From contig CAZZZL010000012.1 of NCBI GenBank assembly GCA_964658655.1, positions 38,042-102,041 of the forward strand: a stretch of DNA of 64,000 bases. Direction: 5' to 3'. Made by a program: the position numbers and the translations under genes. The stretch is from G963692885 sp964658655 (GTDB taxonomy: Bacteria; Acidobacteriota; Terriglobia; Terriglobales; Acidobacteriaceae). Positions 44,330 to 52,676 of this stretch are shown here, one piece after another (the stretch's first letter is position 1; every line of letters begins with the position of its first letter). Under the pieces are notes generated by a model that was given only the letters and a program-made list of their open reading frames with translations, had not been told where the DNA came from and searched no databases.

Positions 44330-45304
44330 TCAGCAGCTGATACCGGCCTTGACCAGCGTTTTTTTCAAGCCGTCCATGCTGATACGGGTCGAGGCTTCGG
44401 GCGTGCCGGCGCCTCTCCAGTGTGTTTCCAGGCTTAACGCGTAATGGAAGCCGTCGCGTTTGAGCGCCTTCAGTTGGACGACCCAGTCGATGACACCGGC
44501 GCCTACAGGTGCCCATTCATATTTGTGTTCTGACGGATACGTCACGTCCTTGCAATGGCAGTGGCCGATGCGCTCCTTTGGCAAAAGGTCATAGCCATTG
44601 GGATACGGCTTGCTGAAAAGCGCGGCGGCGTTACCGGGGTCCCAGTTGAGCATGAAGTTTTTATTGGGCACGGCGGCCAGCGTGGCTGCGGCTTCTTCAC
44701 CGGTCGCGGTGTTGCACGACATTTCATTTTCGAGCAGCAGGATGAGGTTATCTTTGGCGCAGCGATCTGCGGCCTCGCGCAGTTTGGCATTGATGGCAGC
44801 GCGGTAAGGCTTCTGATCGGTGAGACGCCAGTAGTCGAAGCAGCGGATGCGATCGGTACCGAAGGAATGGGCCAGCTTGATGCAGTGTTCGAGGAGTTCG
44901 TCCTGTGCGTGGGCGTCAAAATCCGCATTGAACTGATCGCGCTTTTCGCTTTGCGGCGAGCGCGGCGCACCGGGCCAGTCGGTTTTGAAGAGCGGACTGG
45001 CGATGTCGGTTACGCGCAGCTTGTGTTCGGCGAGAATTTTTTTGGCGTCTGTGATCTGCTGCGGAGTGAGCTCGGTTATGTTCTTGTTCCACATGCCTCG
45101 CAGCTCGATCCACTGCAGCCCAAAATCCTGCGAAGCGATTTTGCAGGCTTTTTCAAAGTCCTGATCGATCTCGTCATTAATGACGGCGAGTTTGAATGGA
45201 CAGGAACCGGTCATTGCTGCTTCGCCAAAAAAACTGGCGGGCAGCAGGGTGCCCATGCCAGCCATTCCGATGCCGGCAAGAATTTCTCGTCGTGTATAGC
45301 GCAT
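44330..45304 (-). CDS. Tat-exported sugar isomerase/epimerase-like TIM-barrel protein
   Basis: A 324-residue AP-endonuclease-2/xylose-isomerase-like TIM barrel. The Tat signal is RYTRREILAGIGMAGMG, with the hydrophobic region to about residue 25. Expected metal ligands are in LLLENEMSC (Glu), FMLNWDPGNAA (Asp), GHCHCKDV (His/Asp) and LSLETHW (Glu). The ATG at 45304 has GGGGA 6 bases upstream; another in-frame ATG at 45316 is less well supported, and longer forms overlap the flavoprotein gene. Members of this family act as isomerases, epimerases or, next to Gfo/Idh genes, as lyases of 3-keto-glycosides. The specific reaction is inferred. Confidence 0.9.
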   Translation of the reverse strand: MRYTRREILAGIGMAGMGTLLPASFFGEAAMTGSCPFKLAVINDEIDQDFEKACKIASQDFGLQWIELRGMWNKNITELTPQQITDAKKILAEHKLRVTDIASPLFKTDWPGAPRSPQSEKRDQFNADFDAHAQDELLEHCIKLAHSFGTDRIRCFDYWRLTDQKPYRAAINAKLREAADRCAKDNLILLLENEMSCNTATGEEAAATLAAVPNKNFMLNWDPGNAAALFSKPYPNGYDLLPKERIGHCHCKDVTYPSEHKYEWAPVGAGVIDWVVQLKALKRDGFHYALSLETHWRGAGTPEASTRISMDGLKKTLVKAGISC

Positions 45305-45425
45305 TGATTTCCCCATTGCGTTTAAACGTTTTTCTTTTGCGCATCCATCATGCGACATCGGCAAGGCTTTCGTCACCTTGGTGGAGTGTGGGGCGGAAGG
45401 AATTGTGGAAGAAGGCAGATAGTTT

Positions 45426-46049
45426 TTATCGGCGGGGCGCATTACGCAGCGCTGCATTCTCGGCTTCGAGCGTTTCCAGGCGGCGACGCATCGGCGCGAG
45501 AATATCCGCCAGTTCTTCTTCGGAGTAGCGGGCAGTAATGTGTTGCTGACAGTTCCAGTCGAAGGCTTCGATGTGGATGGTAATGGCGCGTTCCGCCGGA
45601 GTTGTCTCCTGAGGGGCGCGCAGTTTTGTGATCCATTGCGCGGCCTCGGGCGTGCCTTCATGAATGGCCGCGTGGCCGAGAATTTTGAGGCGGCTCTGGG
45701 TGGCGTAGTCCATGAGGAAAAGAGCGACGCGATCGTCGTGGAGCAGGTTGCCGACACTAATGTATTGCTTGTTCCCGCGTAGATCGGCAAAGCCGATCGT
45801 CTGGTCGTCGATGACCTGCAGAAGGCCCCTGGGGCCACCGCGGTATTGCATGTAGGGCCATCCGGTTTCTGTGACGGACGCCATGTAGAAACCGTCGCGC
45901 TGCTCGATGAACGTGCGCTCGGAGACGGTGAGATGGTCACCGAAGTCGGCTGAGCGCTCGACGCGTTCATAAGAGGAGCGACTGCCGTGCCGCACCTGCT
46001 GCTGTTTGACCAGCGGGGTAAAGGCGACCTCTGCGAAACGTCGGCCCAT
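45426..46049 (-). CDS. Pyridoxamine 5'-phosphate oxidase-like flavoprotein
   Basis: A 207-residue split-barrel FMN-binding protein of the PNPOx-like superfamily. The pattern RDGFYMASVTETGWPYMQYRGGPRGLLQVID and the following RGNKQYISVGNLLHDDRVALFLMDY match this group, with the FMN-phosphate contacts expected in the Asn-Lys-Gln segment. The C-terminal 30 residues are a Glu/Leu-rich helix likely to form a short coiled coil. CCGGAG is 6 bases upstream of the ATG. It may be a general flavin reductase or stress protein; true PdxH activity is unlikely because the family's substrate-binding C-terminus is not seen. Confidence 0.88.
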   Translation of the reverse strand: MGRRFAEVAFTPLVKQQQVRHGSRSSYERVERSADFGDHLTVSERTFIEQRDGFYMASVTETGWPYMQYRGGPRGLLQVIDDQTIGFADLRGNKQYISVGNLLHDDRVALFLMDYATQSRLKILGHAAIHEGTPEAAQWITKLRAPQETTPAERAITIHIEAFDWNCQQHITARYSEEELADILAPMRRRLETLEAENAALRNAPRR

Positions 46050-46124
46050 GGTGTGCTCCGGAGTATTTGCGGTGAACGCAGGCTGTAGGTCGTTCTCCCT
46101 CAGCCTGGTTGTTCATGCGAGATC

Positions 46125-46922
46125 TTACTCAATTCTATGAAAAGTTCTACTCCAGCGCGTCTCGTCGAAGAAATGTATTGCTTCGTGGATGGTGGATGAA
46201 GCGCGGTCGGTCAGGGGAGGGTGTTCGTCGCTGGATTCCGGCATGGCGATTGACCAGTACACCAGCAGCGGCCGGCCCACAATATTCTCGCGCGGAACGA
46301 ATCCCCAGTAGCGGCTGTCGAGACTGTTGTCGCGATTATCGCCCATGGCAAAGTACTTGCCCGGAGGAATTACCAGATCGTTGCCCTGTAGACAGGCTGG
46401 CAGCAGTTCAGCCCACTCCGGAGTAACTCCGAGATGCTCTTTGGGGGAGATGAGGGGGAAATCGTCGACATAGGGATCATAAGTCGCATAGGTAGTTTTC
46501 GCGGCGTACGGCTCCGTCTGCGCGACACCGTTGAGGTAGACGATCCCGTTCCGCAGATGAAGCCGGTCGCCAGGTATACCGATAACTCGTTTCACCAGGT
46601 GGCTATGCTCGCCGTTCGCATCCGCGACCGGCTTGAAGAAGACAATGACGTCTCCTCGCCTGATGTCTCGATGGGGCATGAATGGCATGGCGCTCGAGGA
46701 CTCGAGATTGACGCGCTCGACCATCACGTGGTCGCCGACCAGCAGCGTACTGGCCATGGAGGACGAAGGAATCATAAAGTTTTGAAAGAGGAATGTCAGC
46801 GCGAAGAGGCCGATCGCGACGATGCTGCAGATCGAGGCCAGACCTTCGAGCGGCGTCTCCTTTTCAGGCTCTGGTTCCGCTGTCCGTTTGGTCATCGCAT
46901 TCCGTTGATCATCTGTCGTCAT
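46125..46922 (-). CDS. lepB: Signal peptidase I
   Basis: Membrane serine protease (265 residues) that removes Sec and Tat signal peptides on the outer face of the inner membrane. After a short cytoplasmic N-terminus one transmembrane helix (about 29-48) leads to box B MIPSSSMASTL with nucleophile Ser55, box D with the general base Lys111 in HLVKRVIGIPGD, and box E GDNRDNSLDSRYWGFVP. The start at 46922 has no obvious ribosome site; an ATG at 46895 removes nine residues and is also plausible. No neighbouring gene suggests a special substrate. Confidence 0.95.
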   Translation of the reverse strand: MTTDDQRNAMTKRTAEPEPEKETPLEGLASICSIVAIGLFALTFLFQNFMIPSSSMASTLLVGDHVMVERVNLESSSAMPFMPHRDIRRGDVIVFFKPVADANGEHSHLVKRVIGIPGDRLHLRNGIVYLNGVAQTEPYAAKTTYATYDPYVDDFPLISPKEHLGVTPEWAELLPACLQGNDLVIPPGKYFAMGDNRDNSLDSRYWGFVPRENIVGRPLLVYWSIAMPESSDEHPPLTDRASSTIHEAIHFFDETRWSRTFHRIE

Positions 46923-46984
46923 ATGTCAATAAATCTACACCGCCGGGGTACACGGCCCGGCGGTGCACTGGATCGTAATGAGCT

Positions 46985-47581
46985 TTACTTCTTGGCGCTG
47001 GCTGGCGGAACAATGCCATTCATGCGGAGGTATTCAACCATCTGGCCGTAGTGGTCGTTGGCATGGGCGAGGCAATAGGTGGCGGCGCCGGCGCGGGTCA
47101 TCGCTTCTTCACCCTTGCCCATCACGGCGAAGGCGTTCTCCGGGGTGATGGTGGCGACGGCCTTGTCCGCGAAGGCGAAGGAATCCTTGAGCGCCTGCAC
47201 CAGCTGATCTTTGGTCTTCAGGGACTTGACCTGGTCGCGGCTCATGGGGACGGGCATGCCGAAGCCTGCGAAGAATCCATAGTTGGCGCCAATAAGGTGC
47301 TGCACCTGGCCGCCGAAGGTGCGGACGCCGGTAAAGGTACCTGCGCTGGCGGGGGGTGCGAAGTCATATTTCTCTGCGGGCATGGCTTCGGCCGCGCTGA
47401 TGATTTCTTCCTGGACCTGCTTGAACAGGTCGCCGTAGACCTTGGCCGGCGAGTCTACCTGCTGCTTCATGCTAGTGGCGGCGGAGGTTTCGGGCATTCC
47501 GCCTGGTTCCTGAGCGAATGCGTTTGTCACGGTCAAAAGCGCTCCGCAGAGGAGCGCGCTACACAGAATGGAACTTTTCAT
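46985..47581 (-). CDS. Secreted DinB-like protein
   Basis: A 198-residue protein with a Sec signal peptide (about 1-23, AFA-Q) and a DinB/DUF664-type four-helix bundle. Candidate metal-binding His residues are in GGQVQHLIGANYGF and in the C-terminal LAHANDHYGQMVEYLRMNGIVPP, the usual arrangement of the DinB superfamily. Export is unusual compared with cytoplasmic DinB and bacillithiol transferases, but secreted forms are frequent in Acidobacteria by general experience. GGAG is 9 bases before the ATG. The substrate is unknown. Confidence 0.88.
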   Translation of the reverse strand: MKSSILCSALLCGALLTVTNAFAQEPGGMPETSAATSMKQQVDSPAKVYGDLFKQVQEEIISAAEAMPAEKYDFAPPASAGTFTGVRTFGGQVQHLIGANYGFFAGFGMPVPMSRDQVKSLKTKDQLVQALKDSFAFADKAVATITPENAFAVMGKGEEAMTRAGAATYCLAHANDHYGQMVEYLRMNGIVPPASAKK

Positions 47582-47669
47582 CGTGGTATCTCCAGAACGG
47601 GAAAGCCCGTTGCGGCAATGAGCGTATCAGAAGCGGGGTGGGAAGTAGAATAAGAGCAGGAGAAAGTAC

Positions 47670-48863
47670 ATGCGCCGCGTTTATATGGATTCGAATGCGA
47701 CTACGCCACTTGCACCGGAAGTTTTTGCGGCGATGAAGCCGTATTTCACGGAGCAATTCGGCAATGCATCGTCCATCCACTACTTCGGCCAGAGGGCGCG
47801 TGGGGCTGTCGAAAATGCGCGCGAGCAGGTGGCTGCGCTCTTCCACTGCCGGGCATCGGAGATTGTGTTTACAAGCGGAGGCACGGAGGGCGACAACCTG
47901 GCCCTGTTCGGTTTGGTAAAGCCGGGCGACCACCTGATTACGACGTCGATTGAGCATCACGCGGTGCTGCATGCCGCCGAGCGGCTGCGGGACCGCGGCG
48001 TGGCCGTTACCTTTCTGCCGGTGGATGAGCAGGGTGTGGTCTCGCCGACGGACGTGCGGGCGGCACTGCGGCCGGAGACCAGCATGATCAGTGTGATGAT
48101 GGCGAACAACGAGACTGGCGCGTTGCAGCCGGTGGCGGAGATTGGCAGGATTGCCCAGGAAGCCGACGTCTGTTTCCACACCGATGCTGTGCAGACCGCA
48201 GGCAAGGTGACGATCGATGTTGCCGCGATCGGCTGTGACCTGCTGACTATTTCCGGGCACAAGATGCATGCGCCGCAGGGCGTGGGGGCATTGTTTGTGC
48301 GGCGAGGTACGCAGCTGGAGCCGCTGTTCTTCGGCGGTACGCACGAGCGCCAGCGACGGGCTGGAACGGAAAATCTGCCGGGCATTGTCGCGCTCGGCAA
48401 GGCGGCGGAGATGGCGGTGGCCGGGCTGTCGAGCGGCGCGGCGGCAAAGATGTGCGTGCTGCGTGATCGGCTGGAGCAGGGGATCCTGGCGCTGGTCGAC
48501 GAGTGCGGCGTGAATGGCGGTGCGGTCGAGAGGGTGCCGAATACCACGAATATCTGGTTCGATCATCTGGAGGGAGAGGCACTGGTAATCTCGCTTGACC
48601 TGAAGGGACTGGCGGTTTCGGGTGGATCAGCGTGTGCTTCGGGAGCGGCGGAGCCTTCGCATGTCTTGTCGGCGATGAGTATTCCAGCTGCGCGGGCCAG
48701 GGCTAGTCTGCGCTTCAGTATCGACAAGTCAACGACAGAGTCGGATATCGACTTCGCGCTCGAAGTGGTCCCGCAGGCGGTACAGCGGCTGCGCGAGTTG
48801 TCGCCTGTTTACGGCAAGGCTGCGGCAGCGCCGGCGAGCGGTTCGATACAGATGGGGTTGTGA
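47670..48863 (+). CDS. Cysteine desulfurase (NifS/IscS family)
   Basis: PLP enzyme (397 residues) that takes sulfur from L-cysteine as a persulfide for Fe-S clusters and thiolated tRNA. The N-terminus VYMDSNATTPLAPEV, the SGGTEGDNLAL cofactor loop, Lys198 in ISGHKMHAPQG, and the persulfide Cys322 in SGGSACASGA are all visible. The short active-site loop fits group I NifS/IscS. GGAG is 9 bases upstream of the ATG. Its stop overlaps the start of mnmA, so its main job here is probably sulfur supply for tRNA 2-thiouridine. No iscU or sufBCD is in the window. Confidence 0.95.
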   Translation: MRRVYMDSNATTPLAPEVFAAMKPYFTEQFGNASSIHYFGQRARGAVENAREQVAALFHCRASEIVFTSGGTEGDNLALFGLVKPGDHLITTSIEHHAVLHAAERLRDRGVAVTFLPVDEQGVVSPTDVRAALRPETSMISVMMANNETGALQPVAEIGRIAQEADVCFHTDAVQTAGKVTIDVAAIGCDLLTISGHKMHAPQGVGALFVRRGTQLEPLFFGGTHERQRRAGTENLPGIVALGKAAEMAVAGLSSGAAAKMCVLRDRLEQGILALVDECGVNGGAVERVPNTTNIWFDHLEGEALVISLDLKGLAVSGGSACASGAAEPSHVLSAMSIPAARARASLRFSIDKSTTESDIDFALEVVPQAVQRLRELSPVYGKAAAAPASGSIQMGL

Positions 48864-49990
48864 TGGATTCTGCACGAACAAATCGGGGCAAGACGATTGC
48901 TGTAGCGATGTCGGGTGGCGTGGATTCGTCCGCTGTTGCGGCGATGTTGCAGGCCGAAGGCTACAACCTGATCGGCCTGACGCTCCAGTTATGGAATCAG
49001 CGCCGGCTGGCAGGCCGCGAGGGCATGCCGGAGCAGGTGCAGGGTCGCTGCTGCTCGATCGACGACGTGTACGACGCGCGGCGCGTGGCGGAAGAGATTG
49101 GCATCCCGTACTACCTGGTGAATCAGCAGGATCGCTTTGAGCGCGATGTCGTTAAGCCGTTTGTGAGCGAGTATCTTGCCGGACGTACGCCGATTCCCTG
49201 CTCGCTATGCAACAACCACCTGAAGTTTGATCAACTGCTGCTGACCGCGCGGCAGATTGGTGCGGACATGATTGCAACCGGCCACTATGCTCGTAATCAT
49301 TACGATGCGGAGCGCGGCCGCTGGATCCTTAAACGGCCTGCCGACACCAGCAAGGACCAGACGTATTTTCTGTTTGGCCTCACGCAGGAACAGTTGGCGC
49401 ACACACTGTTTCCCCTCGGCGAATATCAGAAGCCGCGGGTGCGTGAAATTGCGCGCGAACATAACCTGGCACTGGCCGGCAAGCCGGATTCACAGGAGAT
49501 CTGCTTCATTCCGGGCGGCGATTACAAGCAATTCATCGATGCCTATCTCGATGAGAAGGGCGAGGCTCTGCCTGATACGGCGGGCGAGCTGGTGACGGCC
49601 GGCGGCGCGGTCAAGGGTGGACACACGGGCATTCACAACTTCACGGTGGGCCAGCGCAAGGGTCTCGGACTGGCGTCTCCCGATCCGCTTTACGTGCTGC
49701 AGATTGATCCAGTTTCAAACCGCGTCACGGTTGGGTCTGAGCAGGAGTTGCTATCGAAGAAACTGGTCGCACGGCAGTTGAACTGGATCAGCGTCGACGC
49801 ATTGCGCGAGCCGGCCCGGGCGCGGATCAAGATCCGCCACCGCCACGAACCGGCGTGGGCGACGCTGGCGATGACCGGTGAAGACGAAGTGACGGCGACC
49901 TTCGATGAGCCCGCACGAGCAATCACACCGGGCCAGTCGGCAGTCTTCTACCAGGGTGACGAGGTCCTGGGCGGCGGCTGGATCTCGTAG
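48863..49990 (+). CDS. mnmA: tRNA-uridine 2-sulfurtransferase
   Basis: Adds the 2-thio group to U34 of tRNA Lys, Glu and Gln. The 375-residue protein starts with a PP-loop ATP-binding site SGGVDSS (17-23). Cys116, followed by Asn in PCSLCNNHLKF, is the counterpart of the E. coli active-site Cys102, with Cys113 giving a CxxC form. The partner Cys214 is in SQEICFIPGGDY. The CxxC variant is linked in other bacteria to a [4Fe-4S] cluster, which is inference here. The ATG at 48863 lies in a TGATG overlap with the desulfurase stop; a GTG just before it is an alternative start. Confidence 0.96.
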   Translation: MDSARTNRGKTIAVAMSGGVDSSAVAAMLQAEGYNLIGLTLQLWNQRRLAGREGMPEQVQGRCCSIDDVYDARRVAEEIGIPYYLVNQQDRFERDVVKPFVSEYLAGRTPIPCSLCNNHLKFDQLLLTARQIGADMIATGHYARNHYDAERGRWILKRPADTSKDQTYFLFGLTQEQLAHTLFPLGEYQKPRVREIAREHNLALAGKPDSQEICFIPGGDYKQFIDAYLDEKGEALPDTAGELVTAGGAVKGGHTGIHNFTVGQRKGLGLASPDPLYVLQIDPVSNRVTVGSEQELLSKKLVARQLNWISVDALREPARARIKIRHRHEPAWATLAMTGEDEVTATFDEPARAITPGQSAVFYQGDEVLGGGWIS

Positions 49991-50169
49991 GCACATCGCC
50001 AACGGCGGTACTGCGCGTACGCCGAAAAGCGCTTCGTGCGTCTGCGGAGATTGCCGGGTGCCGTGGATTCCAACGATTGTCGAAGTGATGAAAGATCGAT
50101 AAGCACGAGCTTTGTTTTCGGCTGCTGGATTTTCACGAGGCGCCAGGGTGATGAATGTGAATTGTATCC

Positions 50170-50892
50170 ATGGCTGAGTTGCAGACGATTCCGGTGAACA
50201 GCACTCTTCTCGACAATCCGATGTGGTCGGCGCTCACTACTGTCCAAAGCCATCTTGCGGAAGGCAATGACCTCGCCCGGCGTTACCCTCCGGAAGTGTC
50301 GCCTTTCGGTGCGGTCCGCGAGCATTCAGCTGAGGCGTTCGCAGCCGTCGAACACATTGTGGGCGACGACACGGTGGCGCTGTCTTTTTCTCAGCGACCT
50401 TTACTGCCGCGTCCATGGGAGATTGTGCTCGAGATCGATTGCCTGCAGATGATTTGTGACATGTCGCCTGGTCGTGAGGCTTCCGATTCAACAGGTATAC
50501 GCCAGCTGAACCTTGAGGACGTGCCCGAGATGCTGGCGCTGACCAGGCTGACTGAGCCCGGGCCGTTCCGCGAACGAACAATCGAGATGGGGACCTATCT
50601 TGGCATGCATGCGGTGATCGACGGGCGGGAAACGTTGATTGCCATGGCGGGCGAGCGCCTGCACATGACCGGCTTCACCGAGGTGAGCGCGGTGTGCACG
50701 CATCGAGATTTTCGCGGGCGGGGCTATGGCAATGCGCTGGTGTCGGCGGTGGTCTCGGCGATAGCGAAGCGCGGTGAGACGGCGATCCTGCATGTGAAGT
50801 CCGAAAACGCCGCTGCGGTCAGGGTCTATGAACGACTGGGATTTTCGGTGCGTGCGCGGACTTTGCTGGCGGCGATCAAGCGGGCCGGCTAA
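50170..50892 (+). CDS. GNAT-family N-acetyltransferase
   Basis: A 240-residue protein with a C-terminal GNAT domain of the FR47-like type (about 105-240). The acetyl-CoA binding motif A is HRDFRGRGYGNALVSAVV, followed by ILHVKSENAAAVRVYERLGF, the usual C-terminal beta bulge. The N-terminal 100 residues form a less conserved domain, as in two-domain GNATs. The ATG at 50170 has only a weak ribosome site. It lies about 180 bases after mnmA. The substrate cannot be told. Confidence 0.88.
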   Translation: MAELQTIPVNSTLLDNPMWSALTTVQSHLAEGNDLARRYPPEVSPFGAVREHSAEAFAAVEHIVGDDTVALSFSQRPLLPRPWEIVLEIDCLQMICDMSPGREASDSTGIRQLNLEDVPEMLALTRLTEPGPFRERTIEMGTYLGMHAVIDGRETLIAMAGERLHMTGFTEVSAVCTHRDFRGRGYGNALVSAVVSAIAKRGETAILHVKSENAAAVRVYERLGFSVRARTLLAAIKRAG

Positions 50893-50932
50893 AGCCGGTC
50901 CGCGGAGTTGCGCAACAGAGAAGACCGGAGAT

Positions 50933-51685
50933 TTAGCGGCGGTCGTTCAGTGCGGCTGCTGCGCGGTCGCGAACGAAGCGGGCGGCCGCTGCACTTGCAT
51001 CTTCGGGCGTGGTCTCGGTGATGGAGGCAGAGCGCGTCTCGTTTGCGACGATCCGATTGACGGCATCCTGTAGCGAAGTATCCGAGCCGGTCGCTACAGG
51101 GCGGGGCGTATCCGCAGTGGGCGTTACGGACCGCAGCGGCGATCCTGTCGGCGCTGGCGCGACCGAAACCCGCGAAGGTGCAGGAATGCGCGCAGCGGCT
51201 GGCCTGGCGACCCCGGACTCCTTGACCCGCAGTGTATCGAGACCGGCGCGCAGCCCGTTCAAAACGCCGCTTACCTGCCGCAAAGGAGCAGAGATGCCGC
51301 GCTCCACCGCTGCTCCGGCGTGAGCGATCGAATTAAGGGCGCCAGTGACCATACCATCGGCGCGGGCGGTCTGTTTGCGCGTGCGCTCCGTAACGTCTTC
51401 GACAACGGTCTTGACGTTTTCCGTCTGCGCCTTGAGTGTGTTGGAGACGTCGACCAGGTTTGAGGCGATCTTCTTGACCTGAGGGGTTAGATCTTCCATC
51501 AGCCCGCGCGAGTTCTGCATGAGCGGCAGAACGTGATCTTCTATTTTCTCGGTGAGGGCGTGAATCTTTTTCTGCGTCTCCCGCAACCCAAGAAACATGC
51601 CGAGCAGAACGCCGGCCTGCAGCAAAACGCCGATTCCAGTCACGATGGTGAAGACGAGCTCTACAATTTGTGTGTCCGTGTGCAT
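50933..51685 (-). CDS. DUF948-like membrane-anchored coiled-coil protein
   Basis: A 250-residue protein with one N-terminal transmembrane helix (about 8-32, IVELVFTIVTGIGVLLQAGVLLG) and a long helical region (about 36-150) with heptad-like spacing, like DUF948/general stress or methyl-accepting-like proteins. From about residue 155 it is Pro/Ala/Thr-rich and probably disordered, and ends in an Ala/Arg-rich helix. It is next to the YtxH gene on the same strand, about 60 bases downstream of it. YtxH and DUF948 genes are often neighbours, which suggests a shared envelope-stress role. The exact function is unknown. Confidence 0.8.
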   Translation of the reverse strand: MHTDTQIVELVFTIVTGIGVLLQAGVLLGMFLGLRETQKKIHALTEKIEDHVLPLMQNSRGLMEDLTPQVKKIASNLVDVSNTLKAQTENVKTVVEDVTERTRKQTARADGMVTGALNSIAHAGAAVERGISAPLRQVSGVLNGLRAGLDTLRVKESGVARPAAARIPAPSRVSVAPAPTGSPLRSVTPTADTPRPVATGSDTSLQDAVNRIVANETRSASITETTPEDASAAAARFVRDRAAAALNDRR

Positions 51686-51745
51686 CGGTGTCTGTTCTCT
51701 CGATCGGCGCTTTGCCGCAACGTTTCATGCTGCGTTTAACAGAAG

Positions 51746-52231
51746 TTAGATGAGGTTGTCGCCCGGTGTTTCGCGATAGGTGCGAACCCCTGCTTCAACT
51801 GCAGCGTTTACCTTATCAGACTGTTCCTGAACGGCCTGACGACCATGTTCGATGGGGCTGGAACCGGCAGTTCCCTTGTAGGCGTCCTTGCCTGCGTCGA
51901 CCGCGGCAGAGAACTTGTTGACCTGTTCGGTGGCTACCTGGCGACCACGATCGACGTACTGATCCCACTGTGCGCGACCCTTGTCGACGAGGTCCTTGCT
52001 CTTGTCGACATACTGGCTGACCTGTTCCTTGCTCTTGTCGACGTACTGGTTGACTTGGTCCGCTGCCTGGCGTGTGCGCTGCTTTACCTGCTCCGTTTTT
52101 TCGCGGGCCTGTGCAGCGATTTCATCGCGTGTCTGGTCACCGGACTTAGGAGCGTAAAGAACACCAACGACTGCGCCGATACCAAGACCGGCTAAAAACC
52201 ATCCAAAGCCACCCGACTTTTCTTCTGACAT
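51746..52231 (-). CDS. YtxH-domain stress protein with internal repeats
   Basis: A 161-residue protein of the YtxH (gas-vesicle/general-stress) type. A glycine-rich membrane segment (GFGWFLAGLGIGAVVGVLYAP) is followed by the family's KSGDQTRDEI and a long amphipathic helix region. Three copies of a QYVDKSK/QYVDRGR unit lie around residues 60-100, giving LEA-like or apolipoprotein-like repeats. AAGGAG is 8 bases upstream of the ATG at 52231; the frame open to 52363 lacks such a site. A possible promoter lies at 52276-52305. Stress induction is inferred from family members. Confidence 0.88.
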   Translation of the reverse strand: MSEEKSGGFGWFLAGLGIGAVVGVLYAPKSGDQTRDEIAAQAREKTEQVKQRTRQAADQVNQYVDKSKEQVSQYVDKSKDLVDKGRAQWDQYVDRGRQVATEQVNKFSAAVDAGKDAYKGTAGSSPIEHGRQAVQEQSDKVNAAVEAGVRTYRETPGDNLI

Positions 52232-52676
52232 GAGGCTATCTCCTTGCATCCGTTTCGGTTCCCGGGTCGCGCCTGATAGTACCAAACAGGCAGCCGCCGG
52301 GTAAACCACTTGTGTGTCATGTAAGAAGATGCCGCTTTGTGTTAATCCGCTGCCAGTGAACACTGCTCTGCGTGCGAACGGGTAACGTACCGTCTTTCGG
52401 GCCTGTTGCCCTTCGTTCGCCAGTGAACGAGCGGGTTACCCGACAAAGGCGGGTCAGGCGAAATTTCCTCTGTGACAGGGGCATGCTGCGCTGGGTACAC
52501 GGCTCCGTCAAACGACGGGATGACCTTCGCGTCCATCGAAGAATCGAGAGCAGAGTCGCTTGCATCTACCGACTGCGGGCTGCCATGAAGATGGCTGAGG
52601 GGTGAGCTTTGAGTTTTGCGCAGCTATCCGTAAGATGAGCCCAGACCCATACAAAAGACCCACACAAAAAGAGCGC
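52232..52676. other. Divergent intergenic region between ytxH-like gene and GH57 gene
   Basis: About 445 bases that should contain promoters for both genes. A candidate minus-strand promoter lies at 52276-52305. The motif CAGTGAAC occurs near 52355 and 52420, and its first copy is part of a CAGTG-AA-CACTG inverted repeat, but I cannot say whether it binds a regulator. The GH57 reading frame is open from 52602 (GTG), so part of this stretch could be translated if that start were used. No separate gene is seen. Confidence 0.45.
52276..52305 (-). promoter_or_regulatory. Candidate promoter of the ytxH-like gene
   Basis: On the minus strand TTTACC, an 18-base spacer and TACTAT each match the sigma-70 consensus at four of six positions. 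The -10 box ends about 45 bases before the ATG at 52231. Weak but well placed. Confidence 0.35.

Noticed and set aside
44280..44516. Upstream extension of the Gfo/Idh protein
   Set aside because: It would overlap the TIM-barrel gene and hide the Tat signal; the ATG at 44279 has a strong ribosome site.
49991..50169. Possible tRNA or small RNA between mnmA and the GNAT gene
   Set aside because: I found no cloverleaf, no CCA end and no terminator; the region looks like ordinary spacer.
52350..52440. CAGTGAAC copies and small inverted repeats as a possible operator
   Set aside because: Only two imperfectly arranged copies with no clear relation to a promoter; chance is a sufficient explanation.
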